A stretch of DNA of 32,980 nucleotides, from NCBI GenBank assembly GCA_029268285.1, contig JAJUGG010000004.1:1-32980 (forward strand), read 5' to 3'. How positions within the stretch are numbered: the stretch's first letter is position 1; the number at the start of each line of letters is the position of its first letter. The position numbers and the translations under genes were made by a program. Shown here one piece after another: positions 13,363-21,341 of this stretch. Origin of the DNA: Ectothiorhodospiraceae bacterium. GTDB lineage: Bacteria > Pseudomonadota > Gammaproteobacteria > Nitrococcales > AK92. Under the pieces are notes generated by a model that worked only from the letters and a program-made list of their open reading frames with translations, did not search any database and was not told where the DNA came from.

Positions 13363-15005
13363 GTTTCGTCGATGCCGCCATCATGCCGCGCGACGCCGCG
13401 CTAGAGGCCTTGAAGCGTTACCGCCCGAAAGCGACATCGGTTATCGATTTCGCCTCCCAGGGGCGACTGCTCATTATCGGGCCCGCGGCGGAGGCCTTCG
13501 CCGCTGCCAAGCGTCTCACGGCTGATCTGACCTGCGCGGTGTTCGTCGACGGCGAGGCCGGCCATGAGGCGGTGCCGGGTGTAGAGCTCATCGAGCACGG
13601 ACACTTGGAGGCGCTGCAGGGCTATCTCGGCGCCTTCGATGTCGTGTTTCAGCCTGTCGCTTTCGGGGCTGAAGCCAAGATGCGGCGTTTCGACCTTGTC
13701 CTCGACCTGAGCTCGCAGCCTTATCTGCATGCCGAGGTGCCGCCGCTGGGTTACTTCGCGCCCGTTGACGAGGCAAGCCTGGAGGCGGCGCTAGAAGCCC
13801 TGCCGGAACTGGTAGGTGAATTCGAAAAGCCGCGTTTCTTCAATTACGAAGAGGCGCTGTGCGCGCACGCCAGCCGCGGGATTAGCGGCTGCAACAATTG
13901 TATTGAAGCCTGCGCGGCGCAGGCTATACGCCGTGTCGGTGAGCGTGTGGAGGTGGACCCCCACCTCTGCCAGGGCTGCGGGAGCTGCGCGACCAGCTGC
14001 CCGAGCGGCGCCATGAGCTACGTCTATCCGAGCCGGGAGGATTTCTTGACCGGCGCGCGTCATGCGCTGAAAGCTTTTCGCGAAGCGGGCGGTACCGCTC
14101 CTCGGGTGCTGTTGTACGACGACCAGCACGGCGCAGCCGTCCTGGAACCCTGGCTGGAGCGCCTGCCGGCATCCGTGGTGCCGCTCTTGATCGAGGAAAT
14201 CGGTGCCATTGGCGCGGAGAGCTGGCTTACTTTGCTGGCCTATGGCGCCGCAGAGGTGGTGCTATACGCCGCATCCGGTACACCCGAGCACACGATTCAC
14301 GCCCTGCGCGACCAGCTCGCGTGGCTGGATCCGGTGCTGCAAGGCCTGGGACTGGAAGCGCACCGGGTTCGCCTACTCGATAGCGTGGCGCCGGAGCAGG
14401 TGCTGGACGATTCGGCCTGGGGAGACGCTTTGCCGGAGTCGGCGACCGCCGCCTTTGCCGCCATGGGCGGCAAGCGCACGGTGCTGCGCATGGCCATGGA
14501 GCATCTGTATCAGCAAGCTCTGGCGAGGCCCCCCGAGCAGGTAAGGCTTCCCGCTACGGCGCCATTTGGTGCGGTGGAAGTAGACGCGGAAGCCTGCACG
14601 CTGTGCATGAGCTGCGTATCCGTGTGCCCGGTGTTCGCCCTGCAAGGCGGTGGCGATCAGCCACAGCTGTGGTTCCACGAGGACAAGTGCCTGCAGTGCG
14701 GTATCTGCGTCGAAGCCTGCCCGGAAGACGCTATTACACTGAGCCCGCGCTACCATTTCCAGGCGCAGCTGCAGCCCGAGCGGCGCTTGATGAACGAAGA
14801 GCGCATGTTCGGCTGCGTGCGTTGCGGTAAGCCGTTCGTGACCGAAAAGCTCATGTTGCGCATGGAGCAAAAGCTATCGGCGCACTGGATGTACCAAAGC
14901 GAGGATGCGCGCGAGCGCCTGCGCATGTGCGAGGACTGTCGGGTAAGAAGCTTGCTGGCGCAGGAAGGCGGGGTGGAGTTGCACGAACCGCCGGGCGCCG
15001 GTTGA
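13359..15005 (+). CDS. Multi-cluster 4Fe-4S ferredoxin-type protein
   Basis: This 548-residue cytoplasmic electron carrier is found with DUF3305/3306 in formate dehydrogenase loci. Two [4Fe-4S] motifs lie around residues 178-215 (GCNNCIEACAAQAI and CQGCGSCATSCP). Two more are at 413-424 (CTLCMSCVSVCP) and 444-455 (CLQCGICVEACP). A C-terminal CVRCGKPF...CEDCR module could bind zinc or a further cluster. The N-terminal 150 residues look like a nucleotide- or FAD-free Rossmann-like region, and residues 240-400 form an MvhD/HdrA-like spacer. There is no signal peptide. It could supply electrons for sulfur or cofactor reduction during FDH maturation. That role is inferred. Confidence 0.9.
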   Translation: MSFVDAAIMPRDAALEALKRYRPKATSVIDFASQGRLLIIGPAAEAFAAAKRLTADLTCAVFVDGEAGHEAVPGVELIEHGHLEALQGYLGAFDVVFQPVAFGAEAKMRRFDLVLDLSSQPYLHAEVPPLGYFAPVDEASLEAALEALPELVGEFEKPRFFNYEEALCAHASRGISGCNNCIEACAAQAIRRVGERVEVDPHLCQGCGSCATSCPSGAMSYVYPSREDFLTGARHALKAFREAGGTAPRVLLYDDQHGAAVLEPWLERLPASVVPLLIEEIGAIGAESWLTLLAYGAAEVVLYAASGTPEHTIHALRDQLAWLDPVLQGLGLEAHRVRLLDSVAPEQVLDDSAWGDALPESATAAFAAMGGKRTVLRMAMEHLYQQALARPPEQVRLPATAPFGAVEVDAEACTLCMSCVSVCPVFALQGGGDQPQLWFHEDKCLQCGICVEACPEDAITLSPRYHFQAQLQPERRLMNEERMFGCVRCGKPFVTEKLMLRMEQKLSAHWMYQSEDARERLRMCEDCRVRSLLAQEGGVELHEPPGAG

Positions 15006-15169
15006 GGCGCGGTATACAAGCGTACCCTAGGATAATTCTGGGAATGTAAATCAGGGGCTTGCTTGACGAACCGCCAGCCCTGAACTTTAGTAAGTAGATC
15101 ATCAACAACAAGCCGATGTGCTCCGGATGAGGTAGGCGGTGCCGGAGCGGCTCCGAACGGAGTGTAGCA

Positions 15170-15817
15170 ATGCCTACGCCGACGACGACCGAACGGGATC
15201 AGCCGGCCGCGCCTTTCCTTGAGGACGGCTTCAGCGCATCCCCCGAAGACGTCCTTCGCTGTCGAACCTATCGGCTGCTTGCCGCGCTGTTGGCGCGCGC
15301 CCCCGACACGGAACTACTCACCCTCCTGGCGTCCTCGAAGCCGCGCGAGCTCGGCGGCGACGGCCTGGAAGCCGCCTGGGCCGCGCTTGCGGCAGCCGCG
15401 GAACAGGGGCTGACGCGCGACCTCGAACGCGAATACCACGACCTCTTCATCGGCCTTGGCCGCGGCGAACTCTTGCCCTACGGCTCCTGGTATCTCAGCG
15501 AAACCTTGATGGGACGGCCTCTGGCCGAGCTGCGCCAAGATCTGGTCAAGCTTGGCTTCGAGCGCCGCCCGGACGTGCACGAGCCGGAGGACCATATCGC
15601 TGCCGTGCTGGAAGTCATGGCTGCCCTAGGCGAAACGCCGGCTGGCCTGGAAGCGCAGCCATCATTCTTTGAGCGCCACCTGAAAGCCTGGGGGCGGCGC
15701 TTCTTTGAGGAGCTCGCAACGGCCGAGGCAGCGGCGTTCTACCGCGCCGTGGGCCTGCTCGGCCAGGAGTTCCTGCAGCTGGAAGAGCTTTATCTCGATT
15801 CGTCCGCTTGTACATGA
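15170..15817 (+). CDS. TorD/DmsD-family Tat chaperone
   Basis: This is a cytoplasmic chaperone that binds the Tat signal of a molybdoenzyme until its cofactor is loaded. It has 215 residues, all-helical in prediction, with the family core LEREYHDLFIGLGRGELLPYGSWYLSETLMGRPLAELRQDL (about 84-124) and PEDHIAAVLEVMAAL. CGGAG lies 8 nt before the ATG. The 164-nt spacer before it is the longest gap inside the operon and may hold an extra promoter; a TTGACG occurs near 15063. The likely clients are FdhA and the small Tat protein downstream. Assignment to TorD rather than another subfamily is not resolved. Confidence 0.92.
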   Translation: MPTPTTTERDQPAAPFLEDGFSASPEDVLRCRTYRLLAALLARAPDTELLTLLASSKPRELGGDGLEAAWAALAAAAEQGLTRDLEREYHDLFIGLGRGELLPYGSWYLSETLMGRPLAELRQDLVKLGFERRPDVHEPEDHIAAVLEVMAALGETPAGLEAQPSFFERHLKAWGRRFFEELATAEAAAFYRAVGLLGQEFLQLEELYLDSSACT

Positions 15818-15872
15818 CGATCGGTATGTGGCTATCGCCGCGCCGGGTAGAACAAGAAATAAGGAGGAGTCC

Positions 15873-16097
15873 ATGAAAGACGCTTGCGAAGTTGAGAAGC
15901 CGTCGCGCCGGCGTTTCCTGCAAACCTTGCTCAGTGCGGGCGGCGCCACCGTAGCGGGCATTGCCGTCGCCCGTGCCGGTTGGCTGCCGGAGCAGAGAGT
16001 CGTCGCGCCGAGCAAGAAGGCGGATGCTACGCCGCCTGCCACCGGCTACCACGAGACCGACCACATCCGCCGTTACTACGAGACCGCGCGGATGTAG
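15873..16097 (+). CDS. Small formate dehydrogenase-region Tat-target protein
   Basis: This is a 74-residue protein that is nearly all Tat signal: PSRRRFLQTLLSAGGATVAGIAVARA, with the twin-arginine motif at residues 11-16. The tail TGYHETDHIRRYYETARM is conserved in the family I know as formate dehydrogenase region TAT target. The ATG at 15873 has a perfect AAGGAGGAG. It is missed by simple longest-ORF calling because the frame opens earlier at 15705. It sits between the chaperone and FdhA and is probably exported. It may be a small subunit or an assembly factor of the enzyme. Confidence 0.88.
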   Translation: MKDACEVEKPSRRRFLQTLLSAGGATVAGIAVARAGWLPEQRVVAPSKKADATPPATGYHETDHIRRYYETARM

Positions 16098-16182
16098 CAC
16101 GTCTGGGGATCCCGACGACGGCCGGAGCTGTTTGGAGGCTGTCCCGATCCTGGTTTCTTCCCGGAAGATGGAGAAGAGGGAC

Positions 16183-19100
16183 ATGAAGCTTACCCGTAAA
16201 ACCCCTAAGACCGGCGTGACGACCGGCCGCGATGGCGCCGCCAGCGAGCGATTCGGCCTGCTCGGCGCTGCCATAGATCGACGTACCTTCCTCAAACGCT
16301 CCGGCCTTGGCGCCGGCGCCGCGGCGCTTGCCGGCTCTCTGCCGTTGACGATGATGCGCCGCGCCGAGGCGCAGGATGCAGCCGTGCCGGAAGGCAATGA
16401 CGCACCGGTGGAGGTCAAGCGTACCGTTTGTTCGCACTGCTCGGTCGGTTGCGGTTCCATTGCCTACGTCAAGAACGGCGTCTGGGTCGGACAGGAACCG
16501 GACTTCGAATCACCCATCAACCTCGGCGCCCATTGCGCCAAGGGCGCCGCTCTGCGCGAGCACGGCATCGGCGAGCGGCGCGTCAAGTACCCGATGAAGC
16601 TGGAGAACGGCAGCTGGAAGCGCATCAGCTGGGAGCAGGCCGTCAACGAAATCGGCGATAAGATGCTAAAGATCCGCGAGGAGCACGGCCCCGACGCAGT
16701 GTTCTTCTGCGGCTCGTCCAAAGCCAGCAACGAAGGCTCCTACCTGCAGCGTAAGTTTGCCGCCTTCTGGGGGACTAACAACGTCGATCATCAGGCGCGT
16801 ATCTGTCATTCGACCACCGTGGCCGGTGTAGCCAACACCTGGGGCTACGGCGCCATGACCAACTCCTACAACGACATGCACAACAGCAAGGCCATGCTGT
16901 TCATCGGCAGCAATGCGGCCGAGGCGCATCCCGTGTCCATGCAGCACATCCTGCGCGGCAAGGAGCGCGGCGCGAAGATGATTGTTGCCGATCCGCGCTT
17001 TACCCGCACGGCCGCGCACGCGGATATGCATCTGCCGATCCGACCCGGTACCGACGTCGCTTTCATCTGGGGCCTGCTCTATCACATCTTCGAGAACGGC
17101 TGGGAGGACAAGGAGTACATCCGTAGCCGCGTCTACGGCATGGACAAGGTGCGCGAGGAGGTCAAGCAGTGGACGCCGGAGCGGGTGCAGGATGTCGTCG
17201 GCATCGACGAAGCTACCATGCATGCCGCCGCGAAGATTTTGGCCGAGAATCGCCCGGGCACCCTCGTCTGGTGCATGGGCGGCACTCAGCATCATATCGG
17301 CAACAACAACACGCGCGCCTACTGCGTGCTACAGCTCGCACTGGGCAACGTCGGCGTGCCCGGCGGCGGCGCCAACATCTTCCGCGGCCACGACAACGTG
17401 CAGGGCGCGACCGACGTCGGCCCGAACTCGCACACATTACCGGGCTATTACGGCTTGGCCGAAGGGGCCTGGAAGCACTGGGCGCGGGTCTGGGATGTCG
17501 ATTACGAGTGGTTGCGCAGTCGTTTCGATACCGAGCGCCAGTACGACGCCGGCGGCGGCAAGATGGCGTACACGATGAATATCGAGGGCATACCGGTCTC
17601 ACGCTGGATCGACGGTGTGTTGGAAGACCCGAAAAACCTCTCCCAGCGCAGCAACATTCACGCAGTGTTCTTCCAAGGCCACGCCGTGAACAGCCAGAGC
17701 CGCGGTGTGGAGATGCAGAAGGCCATCGATGCGCTCGATCTCGTCGTGATTTCCGACCCGTACCCAACGGTGCTGGCGGTAATGGGCAACCGCAAGGACA
17801 ACACCTACTTGCTGCCGACCTGCACGCAGTTCGAAACCCACGGCTCGGTGACGGCTTCCAACCGCTCAATACAGTGGCGCGAGCAGGTGATCGAGCCGCT
17901 GTTCGAATCCAAGCCGGACCACGAGATCCTGTACCTGTTCGCCAAGAAGTTCGGCTTTGCCGACGAGATGTTCAAAAACATCAGCATCGAGAACGGCCAG
18001 CCCAGCATCGAAGACACGCTACGGGAGATCAACCGTGGGACCTGGACCATCGGCTATACCGGACAGTCGCCGGAGCGGCTAAAACTGCACGCTAAGCACC
18101 GCGGCACCTTCAACACGACTACCTTGCGTGCCGAAGGCGGCCCATGCGACGGCGACTACTACGGCCTGCCCTGGCCGTGCTGGGGTACGCCGGAGATGAA
18201 GCACCCGGGCACCCCTATCCTCTACGACACCAGTAAGCCGGTAGCGGAGGGCGGCCTTAACTTCCGCGCTCGCTTCGGTGTCGAGCACGAGGGCGAGACG
18301 CTGCTCGCCGAAGGCTCCTGGAGCAAGGGCGCTGAGATTGAGGACGGCTATCCCGAGTTCACCTTCGGCATGCTGCGCCAGCTCGGCTGGGCCAAGGATC
18401 TCACCCGTGAGGAACTACAAGCCGTGGGCTACACGGCAGGCGTGGTCAAATCCAAGGATTCGGTGGCCGAGGGCGACGAGGCCGCCTTGCGTCAGGCGTA
18501 CGAAAAGGGTCAGCTGGATGCGGTGAACTGGAAGACCGACCTCTCCGGCGGCATCCAGCGTGTGGCGATCGCCCATGGCTGCGCGCCCTTTGGCAACGCC
18601 AAGGCGCGAGCCGAAGTCTGGGAGTTCCCGGATCCGATCCCGGTACACCGCGAGCCGCTGTATACACCGCGTCACGATTTGGTGGCGGCCTATCCCACCT
18701 ACGAAGATCGCAAAGCAATCTACCGGCTGCCTACGCGCTACGCCTCGTTGCAGAAGACCGACTACTCGAAGAACTATCCCTTGGTGTTCACCAGTGGCCG
18801 CCTTACCGAATACGAAGGCGGCGGTGAGGAGACGCGCTCCAATCGCTGGTTGGCCGAACTGCAGCCGGACATGTTCGTCGAAATTCATCCCGCCGACGCC
18901 AACGACCGTGGTATTCGCGACGGCCAGGAAGTCTGGCTGGAGGGACCGCCGCCGAACAACGGCCGCATTCTGGTCAAGGCCATGGTAACGCCGCGCGTGA
19001 TGCGCGGAGTGGTATGGACGCCGTTCCACTTCGGCGGCTGGTTCCAGGGCGAGGACCTGGAGGCGAAGTATCCGGAAGGTACAGCGCCGCTGGCCCGCGG

Positions 19101-19194
19101 TGAGGCCTGCAACACCGCGACCACCTACGGCTACGATCCGGTGACTCAGATGCAGGAGACGAAATCCACGCTGTGTCAGATCACGGCGGCCTGA
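16183..19194 (+). CDS. fdhA: Formate dehydrogenase catalytic subunit (Mo/W bis-MGD), Cys type
   Basis: This enzyme oxidises formate to CO2 in the periplasm. It has 1003 residues. A Tat signal (DRRTFLKRSG at 32-41) is followed by a [4Fe-4S] site with Cys83, Cys86, Cys90 and Cys118. The metal ligand is Cys208 in QARICHSTTVAG, followed by His209; the codon is TGT, not TGA, so no selenocysteine is needed. The bis-MGD domains follow, with NNNTRAYCVLQLALGNVG and, near the end, the molybdopterin dinucleotide-binding domain (YPLVFTSGRLTEYEGGG). Start at 16183 fits AGAGGG upstream; the open frame to 15961 overlaps the previous gene. Tungsten is suggested by the Tup transporter but not proven. Confidence 0.97.
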   Translation: MKLTRKTPKTGVTTGRDGAASERFGLLGAAIDRRTFLKRSGLGAGAAALAGSLPLTMMRRAEAQDAAVPEGNDAPVEVKRTVCSHCSVGCGSIAYVKNGVWVGQEPDFESPINLGAHCAKGAALREHGIGERRVKYPMKLENGSWKRISWEQAVNEIGDKMLKIREEHGPDAVFFCGSSKASNEGSYLQRKFAAFWGTNNVDHQARICHSTTVAGVANTWGYGAMTNSYNDMHNSKAMLFIGSNAAEAHPVSMQHILRGKERGAKMIVADPRFTRTAAHADMHLPIRPGTDVAFIWGLLYHIFENGWEDKEYIRSRVYGMDKVREEVKQWTPERVQDVVGIDEATMHAAAKILAENRPGTLVWCMGGTQHHIGNNNTRAYCVLQLALGNVGVPGGGANIFRGHDNVQGATDVGPNSHTLPGYYGLAEGAWKHWARVWDVDYEWLRSRFDTERQYDAGGGKMAYTMNIEGIPVSRWIDGVLEDPKNLSQRSNIHAVFFQGHAVNSQSRGVEMQKAIDALDLVVISDPYPTVLAVMGNRKDNTYLLPTCTQFETHGSVTASNRSIQWREQVIEPLFESKPDHEILYLFAKKFGFADEMFKNISIENGQPSIEDTLREINRGTWTIGYTGQSPERLKLHAKHRGTFNTTTLRAEGGPCDGDYYGLPWPCWGTPEMKHPGTPILYDTSKPVAEGGLNFRARFGVEHEGETLLAEGSWSKGAEIEDGYPEFTFGMLRQLGWAKDLTREELQAVGYTAGVVKSKDSVAEGDEAALRQAYEKGQLDAVNWKTDLSGGIQRVAIAHGCAPFGNAKARAEVWEFPDPIPVHREPLYTPRHDLVAAYPTYEDRKAIYRLPTRYASLQKTDYSKNYPLVFTSGRLTEYEGGGEETRSNRWLAELQPDMFVEIHPADANDRGIRDGQEVWLEGPPPNNGRILVKAMVTPRVMRGVVWTPFHFGGWFQGEDLEAKYPEGTAPLARGEACNTATTYGYDPVTQMQETKSTLCQITAA

Positions 19195-19252
19195 GATCCG
19201 CGCGAGGCGCCAACGCCTTGCGCGTCCGTGACGAATAACGAGAGGAAGAACA

Positions 19253-19843
19253 ATGGCGAGGATGAAGTTTCTATGTGATGCCGAGCGCTGCATTGAGTGC
19301 AACTCCTGCGTCACCGCCTGCAAGAACGCCAACGAGGTGCCCTGGGGCGTGAACCGCCGCCGCGTCGTCACCCTCAACGACGGCATGCCGGGGGAGAAGT
19401 CCATCTCCGTGGCCTGCATGCACTGCAGCGACGCGCCCTGTGCCGCGGTATGCCCGGTGGACTGCTTTTACACCACCGACGATGGCATCGTCCTGCACGA
19501 CAAGGATCTCTGCATCGGCTGCGGCTACTGCTCTTACGCCTGTCCCTTCGGCGCACCGCAGTACCCGCAGCAGGAAGCTTTCGGCGTGCGCGGCAAGATG
19601 GATAAATGCACCTTCTGCGCCGGCGGGCCCGAAGCCGACAACAGCCCAGCGGAATTCGAGAAGTACGGCGCTAACCGTATCGCCCAAGGCAAGCTGCCGG
19701 CCTGTGCCGAGATGTGCTCGACCAAAGCCTTGCTCGCCGGTGACGGCGATATGATCTCGGCCGTCTATCGCGAGCGCGTGCTCAACCGCAGCGGTCGGCC
19801 GCAGACCTGGGGTTGGGACCGGGCTTACGGTTCGTCCATTTAA
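19253..19843 (+). CDS. fdhB: Formate dehydrogenase iron-sulfur subunit
   Basis: This is the four-cluster electron-transfer subunit, 196 residues. Cys motifs are CIECNSCVTAC (13-23), CMHCSDAPCAAVCPVDC, CIGCGYCSYACPFGAP, and the split pair CTFC with CAEMC further on, the usual FdhB/DmsB-like arrangement. No C-terminal membrane helix is seen, unlike E. coli FdnH, so anchoring must come from FdhC. There is no signal peptide, so export is probably with FdhA by Tat in a hitch-hiker mode. GAGGAAG precedes the ATG. It lies between fdhA and a small lipoprotein gene. Confidence 0.96.
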   Translation: MARMKFLCDAERCIECNSCVTACKNANEVPWGVNRRRVVTLNDGMPGEKSISVACMHCSDAPCAAVCPVDCFYTTDDGIVLHDKDLCIGCGYCSYACPFGAPQYPQQEAFGVRGKMDKCTFCAGGPEADNSPAEFEKYGANRIAQGKLPACAEMCSTKALLAGDGDMISAVYRERVLNRSGRPQTWGWDRAYGSSI

Positions 19844-19856
19844 GGAGATGCGTTCC

Positions 19857-20054
19857 ATGGCGCGCTGTCACGCAATGCTGATGATCGCGGCACTGGGGCT
19901 CTTGCTGGCGGGCTGTACCGAATCGGACGCTGTTGTGCTGAGCGAGCCCGGTGTCTACAAGGGCGCCGAGGATCCCCTGCTCAAGGCCACAGCCGAGGGC
20001 GAGTTGCACGCTGACCTGGAGCAACGCTTCAACGCGATACAGACCGACCGATGA
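19857..20054 (+). CDS. Small lipoprotein of the formate dehydrogenase operon
   Basis: This protein of about 65 residues has a lipoprotein signal: a short basic start, a hydrophobic core (MLMIAALGLLLAG) and lipobox LAGC. The mature part is only about 46 residues and includes PGVYKGAEDPLLKATAEGELHADLEQRFNAIQTDR. I take the ATG at 19857, with TAAGGAG 9 nt upstream; an ATG at 19848 is too close to that site. It begins 13 nt after fdhB. Its role is unknown; tethering or assembly of the FDH complex is plausible from its position. Similar small genes occur between fdhB and fdhC in related operons, from memory. Confidence 0.8.
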   Translation: MARCHAMLMIAALGLLLAGCTESDAVVLSEPGVYKGAEDPLLKATAEGELHADLEQRFNAIQTDR

Positions 20055-20133
20055 GCGTGCGTGAGGCTCCGAAAGGAGCAAGCCACGGCGCCTGGAGACG
20101 AGCCGATCGATCGCCGAAGGCGGAGGAGTCGAC

Positions 20134-21174
20134 ATGGCTGAAACGAGAAGTCGTATGACGGGCCGCAGAAGGCGGTCGATGCTTTGGAGCTTCGCAGCCA
20201 TCCTGGCGCTGGCGGTATTGGCGCCGTTCGGGGGCTACGTCTACGTCGGCCTGCAGGAGGCGCAGGCGCAAGAGGAGCAGACTGTCAATCCGCGCTCCGA
20301 GTACTGGCGCGAGGTGCGGCGTGGCGCCGAAGGCTATACCAGCGTTGCCAATCCGGAGGGTGGCGTCCTCATCAACGGCGAGGGCAATAACTGGCGGCAG
20401 CTGCGCAATGGCGTCGTCGCGACCTATACGCCTTGGCTGCTGGCGGTGGCGCTCGGCGGTATTGCGTTGATGTGGTTGTTCAAGGGCGCGCACAAGCCGG
20501 AAGAGCCGGACTCGGGGCGCATGGTGCAGCGCTGGTCCCTCTGGAGTCGCGTATTGCATTGGGTGGTGGCAACGCTGTTCATTGTCATGGCCTTTACCGG
20601 CACCAGCCTGTTATTCGGACGCGCCGTGCTGATTCCCTGGCTCGGCCATGAAGGCTTTGCAGCCTATGCCGCCTATGCCATCTCCATGCATAACTACATC
20701 GGGCCATTCTTCAGCGTCGGCATCCTGCTCATGATTCTGACCTGGATCAGAGACAACCTGCCGCGCGCGGCCGATCTGCAGTGGCTAAAGCGAGGCGGCG
20801 GCCTGCTCGGCGGCAAGCAGCCGCCTTCGGGTAAGTTCAACGCCGGCGAGAAACTCTGGTTCTGGTTCATCGCTATATTCGGCACCATCGCCTGCGTGAC
20901 CGGGCTGGTGCTGGACTTCCCGAATCTGGTGCAGAGTCGGGAAACCATGCAAATGGCGAATCTCGTGCACGGCATTACAACCATGCTCTGGATCAGCTTC
21001 TTCTTAGGGCACGTGTACATGGGCACCGTCGGTACCGAGGGCGCCTTGTCAGGCATGATCAGCGGCAACGTCAGCGAGAACTGGGCCAGGCATCACCATG
21101 CGCTGTGGTATGAAGAGGTCAAAGACCAGGAAGCCCCGGTGCGCAAAGTGCCGACTTCGCCGCAGCGAACTTGA
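20134..21174 (+). CDS. fdhC: Formate dehydrogenase cytochrome b subunit (gamma)
   Basis: This is the membrane subunit that takes electrons from FdhB and reduces quinone. It has 346 residues. It starts with a hydrophobic segment (about 16-38) followed by a periplasmic loop of about 60 residues. A further helix at about 95-112 precedes the four-helix cytochrome b core (about 134-160, 178-210, 244-265 and 280-305). Candidate heme ligands are His in RVLHW, SMHNY, NLVHG and FLGHVYMG. The end motif GMISGNVSENWARHHHALWYEE is typical of this family. GGAGGAG precedes the ATG. It closes the operon. Confidence 0.94.
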   Translation: MAETRSRMTGRRRRSMLWSFAAILALAVLAPFGGYVYVGLQEAQAQEEQTVNPRSEYWREVRRGAEGYTSVANPEGGVLINGEGNNWRQLRNGVVATYTPWLLAVALGGIALMWLFKGAHKPEEPDSGRMVQRWSLWSRVLHWVVATLFIVMAFTGTSLLFGRAVLIPWLGHEGFAAYAAYAISMHNYIGPFFSVGILLMILTWIRDNLPRAADLQWLKRGGGLLGGKQPPSGKFNAGEKLWFWFIAIFGTIACVTGLVLDFPNLVQSRETMQMANLVHGITTMLWISFFLGHVYMGTVGTEGALSGMISGNVSENWARHHHALWYEEVKDQEAPVRKVPTSPQRT

Positions 21175-21265
21175 AAGGCTTGGCATGAGGTGCGGATGAT
21201 CGCGGAGGGATATCAGCGGTTTTCCGTGGCTGAGCGTCGCCGGTCGCCTTGACCACAAAGAGTGA

Positions 21266-21327
21266 CGCCTCGCGGCGAGGCGCGCCGTCCCTGCGGGACG
21301 TGGTGTCTTCGGCACTTTTCGGTGCCG
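21266..21327. terminator. Three tandem perfect hairpins between convergent fdhC and moaA
   Basis: Three stems follow each other: CGCCTCG-CGG-CGAGGCG (21266-21282), CGTCCC-TGC-GGGACG (21286-21300), and CGGCAC-TTTTCG-GTGCCG (21310-21327). They fill the spacer between two converging operons. There is no long U-tract on either strand, so a strong intrinsic terminator is not certain; a bidirectional stop or mRNA-protecting 3' structure is likely. Confidence 0.5.
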
Positions 21328-21341
21328 TACGCGAGGCGGAA

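Noticed and set aside
15134-15150. GC-rich inverted repeat before the TorD-type gene as a terminator
   Set aside because: The arms leave almost no loop and no U-tract; it is more likely chance in a GC-rich spacer.
15961-16182. Extension of FdhA upstream
   Set aside because: It overlaps the small Tat protein, and the Tat motif position fits a start at 16183.
16804-16806. Selenocysteine in the formate dehydrogenase
   Set aside because: The codon at the ligand position is TGT (Cys208), so no recoding is needed.
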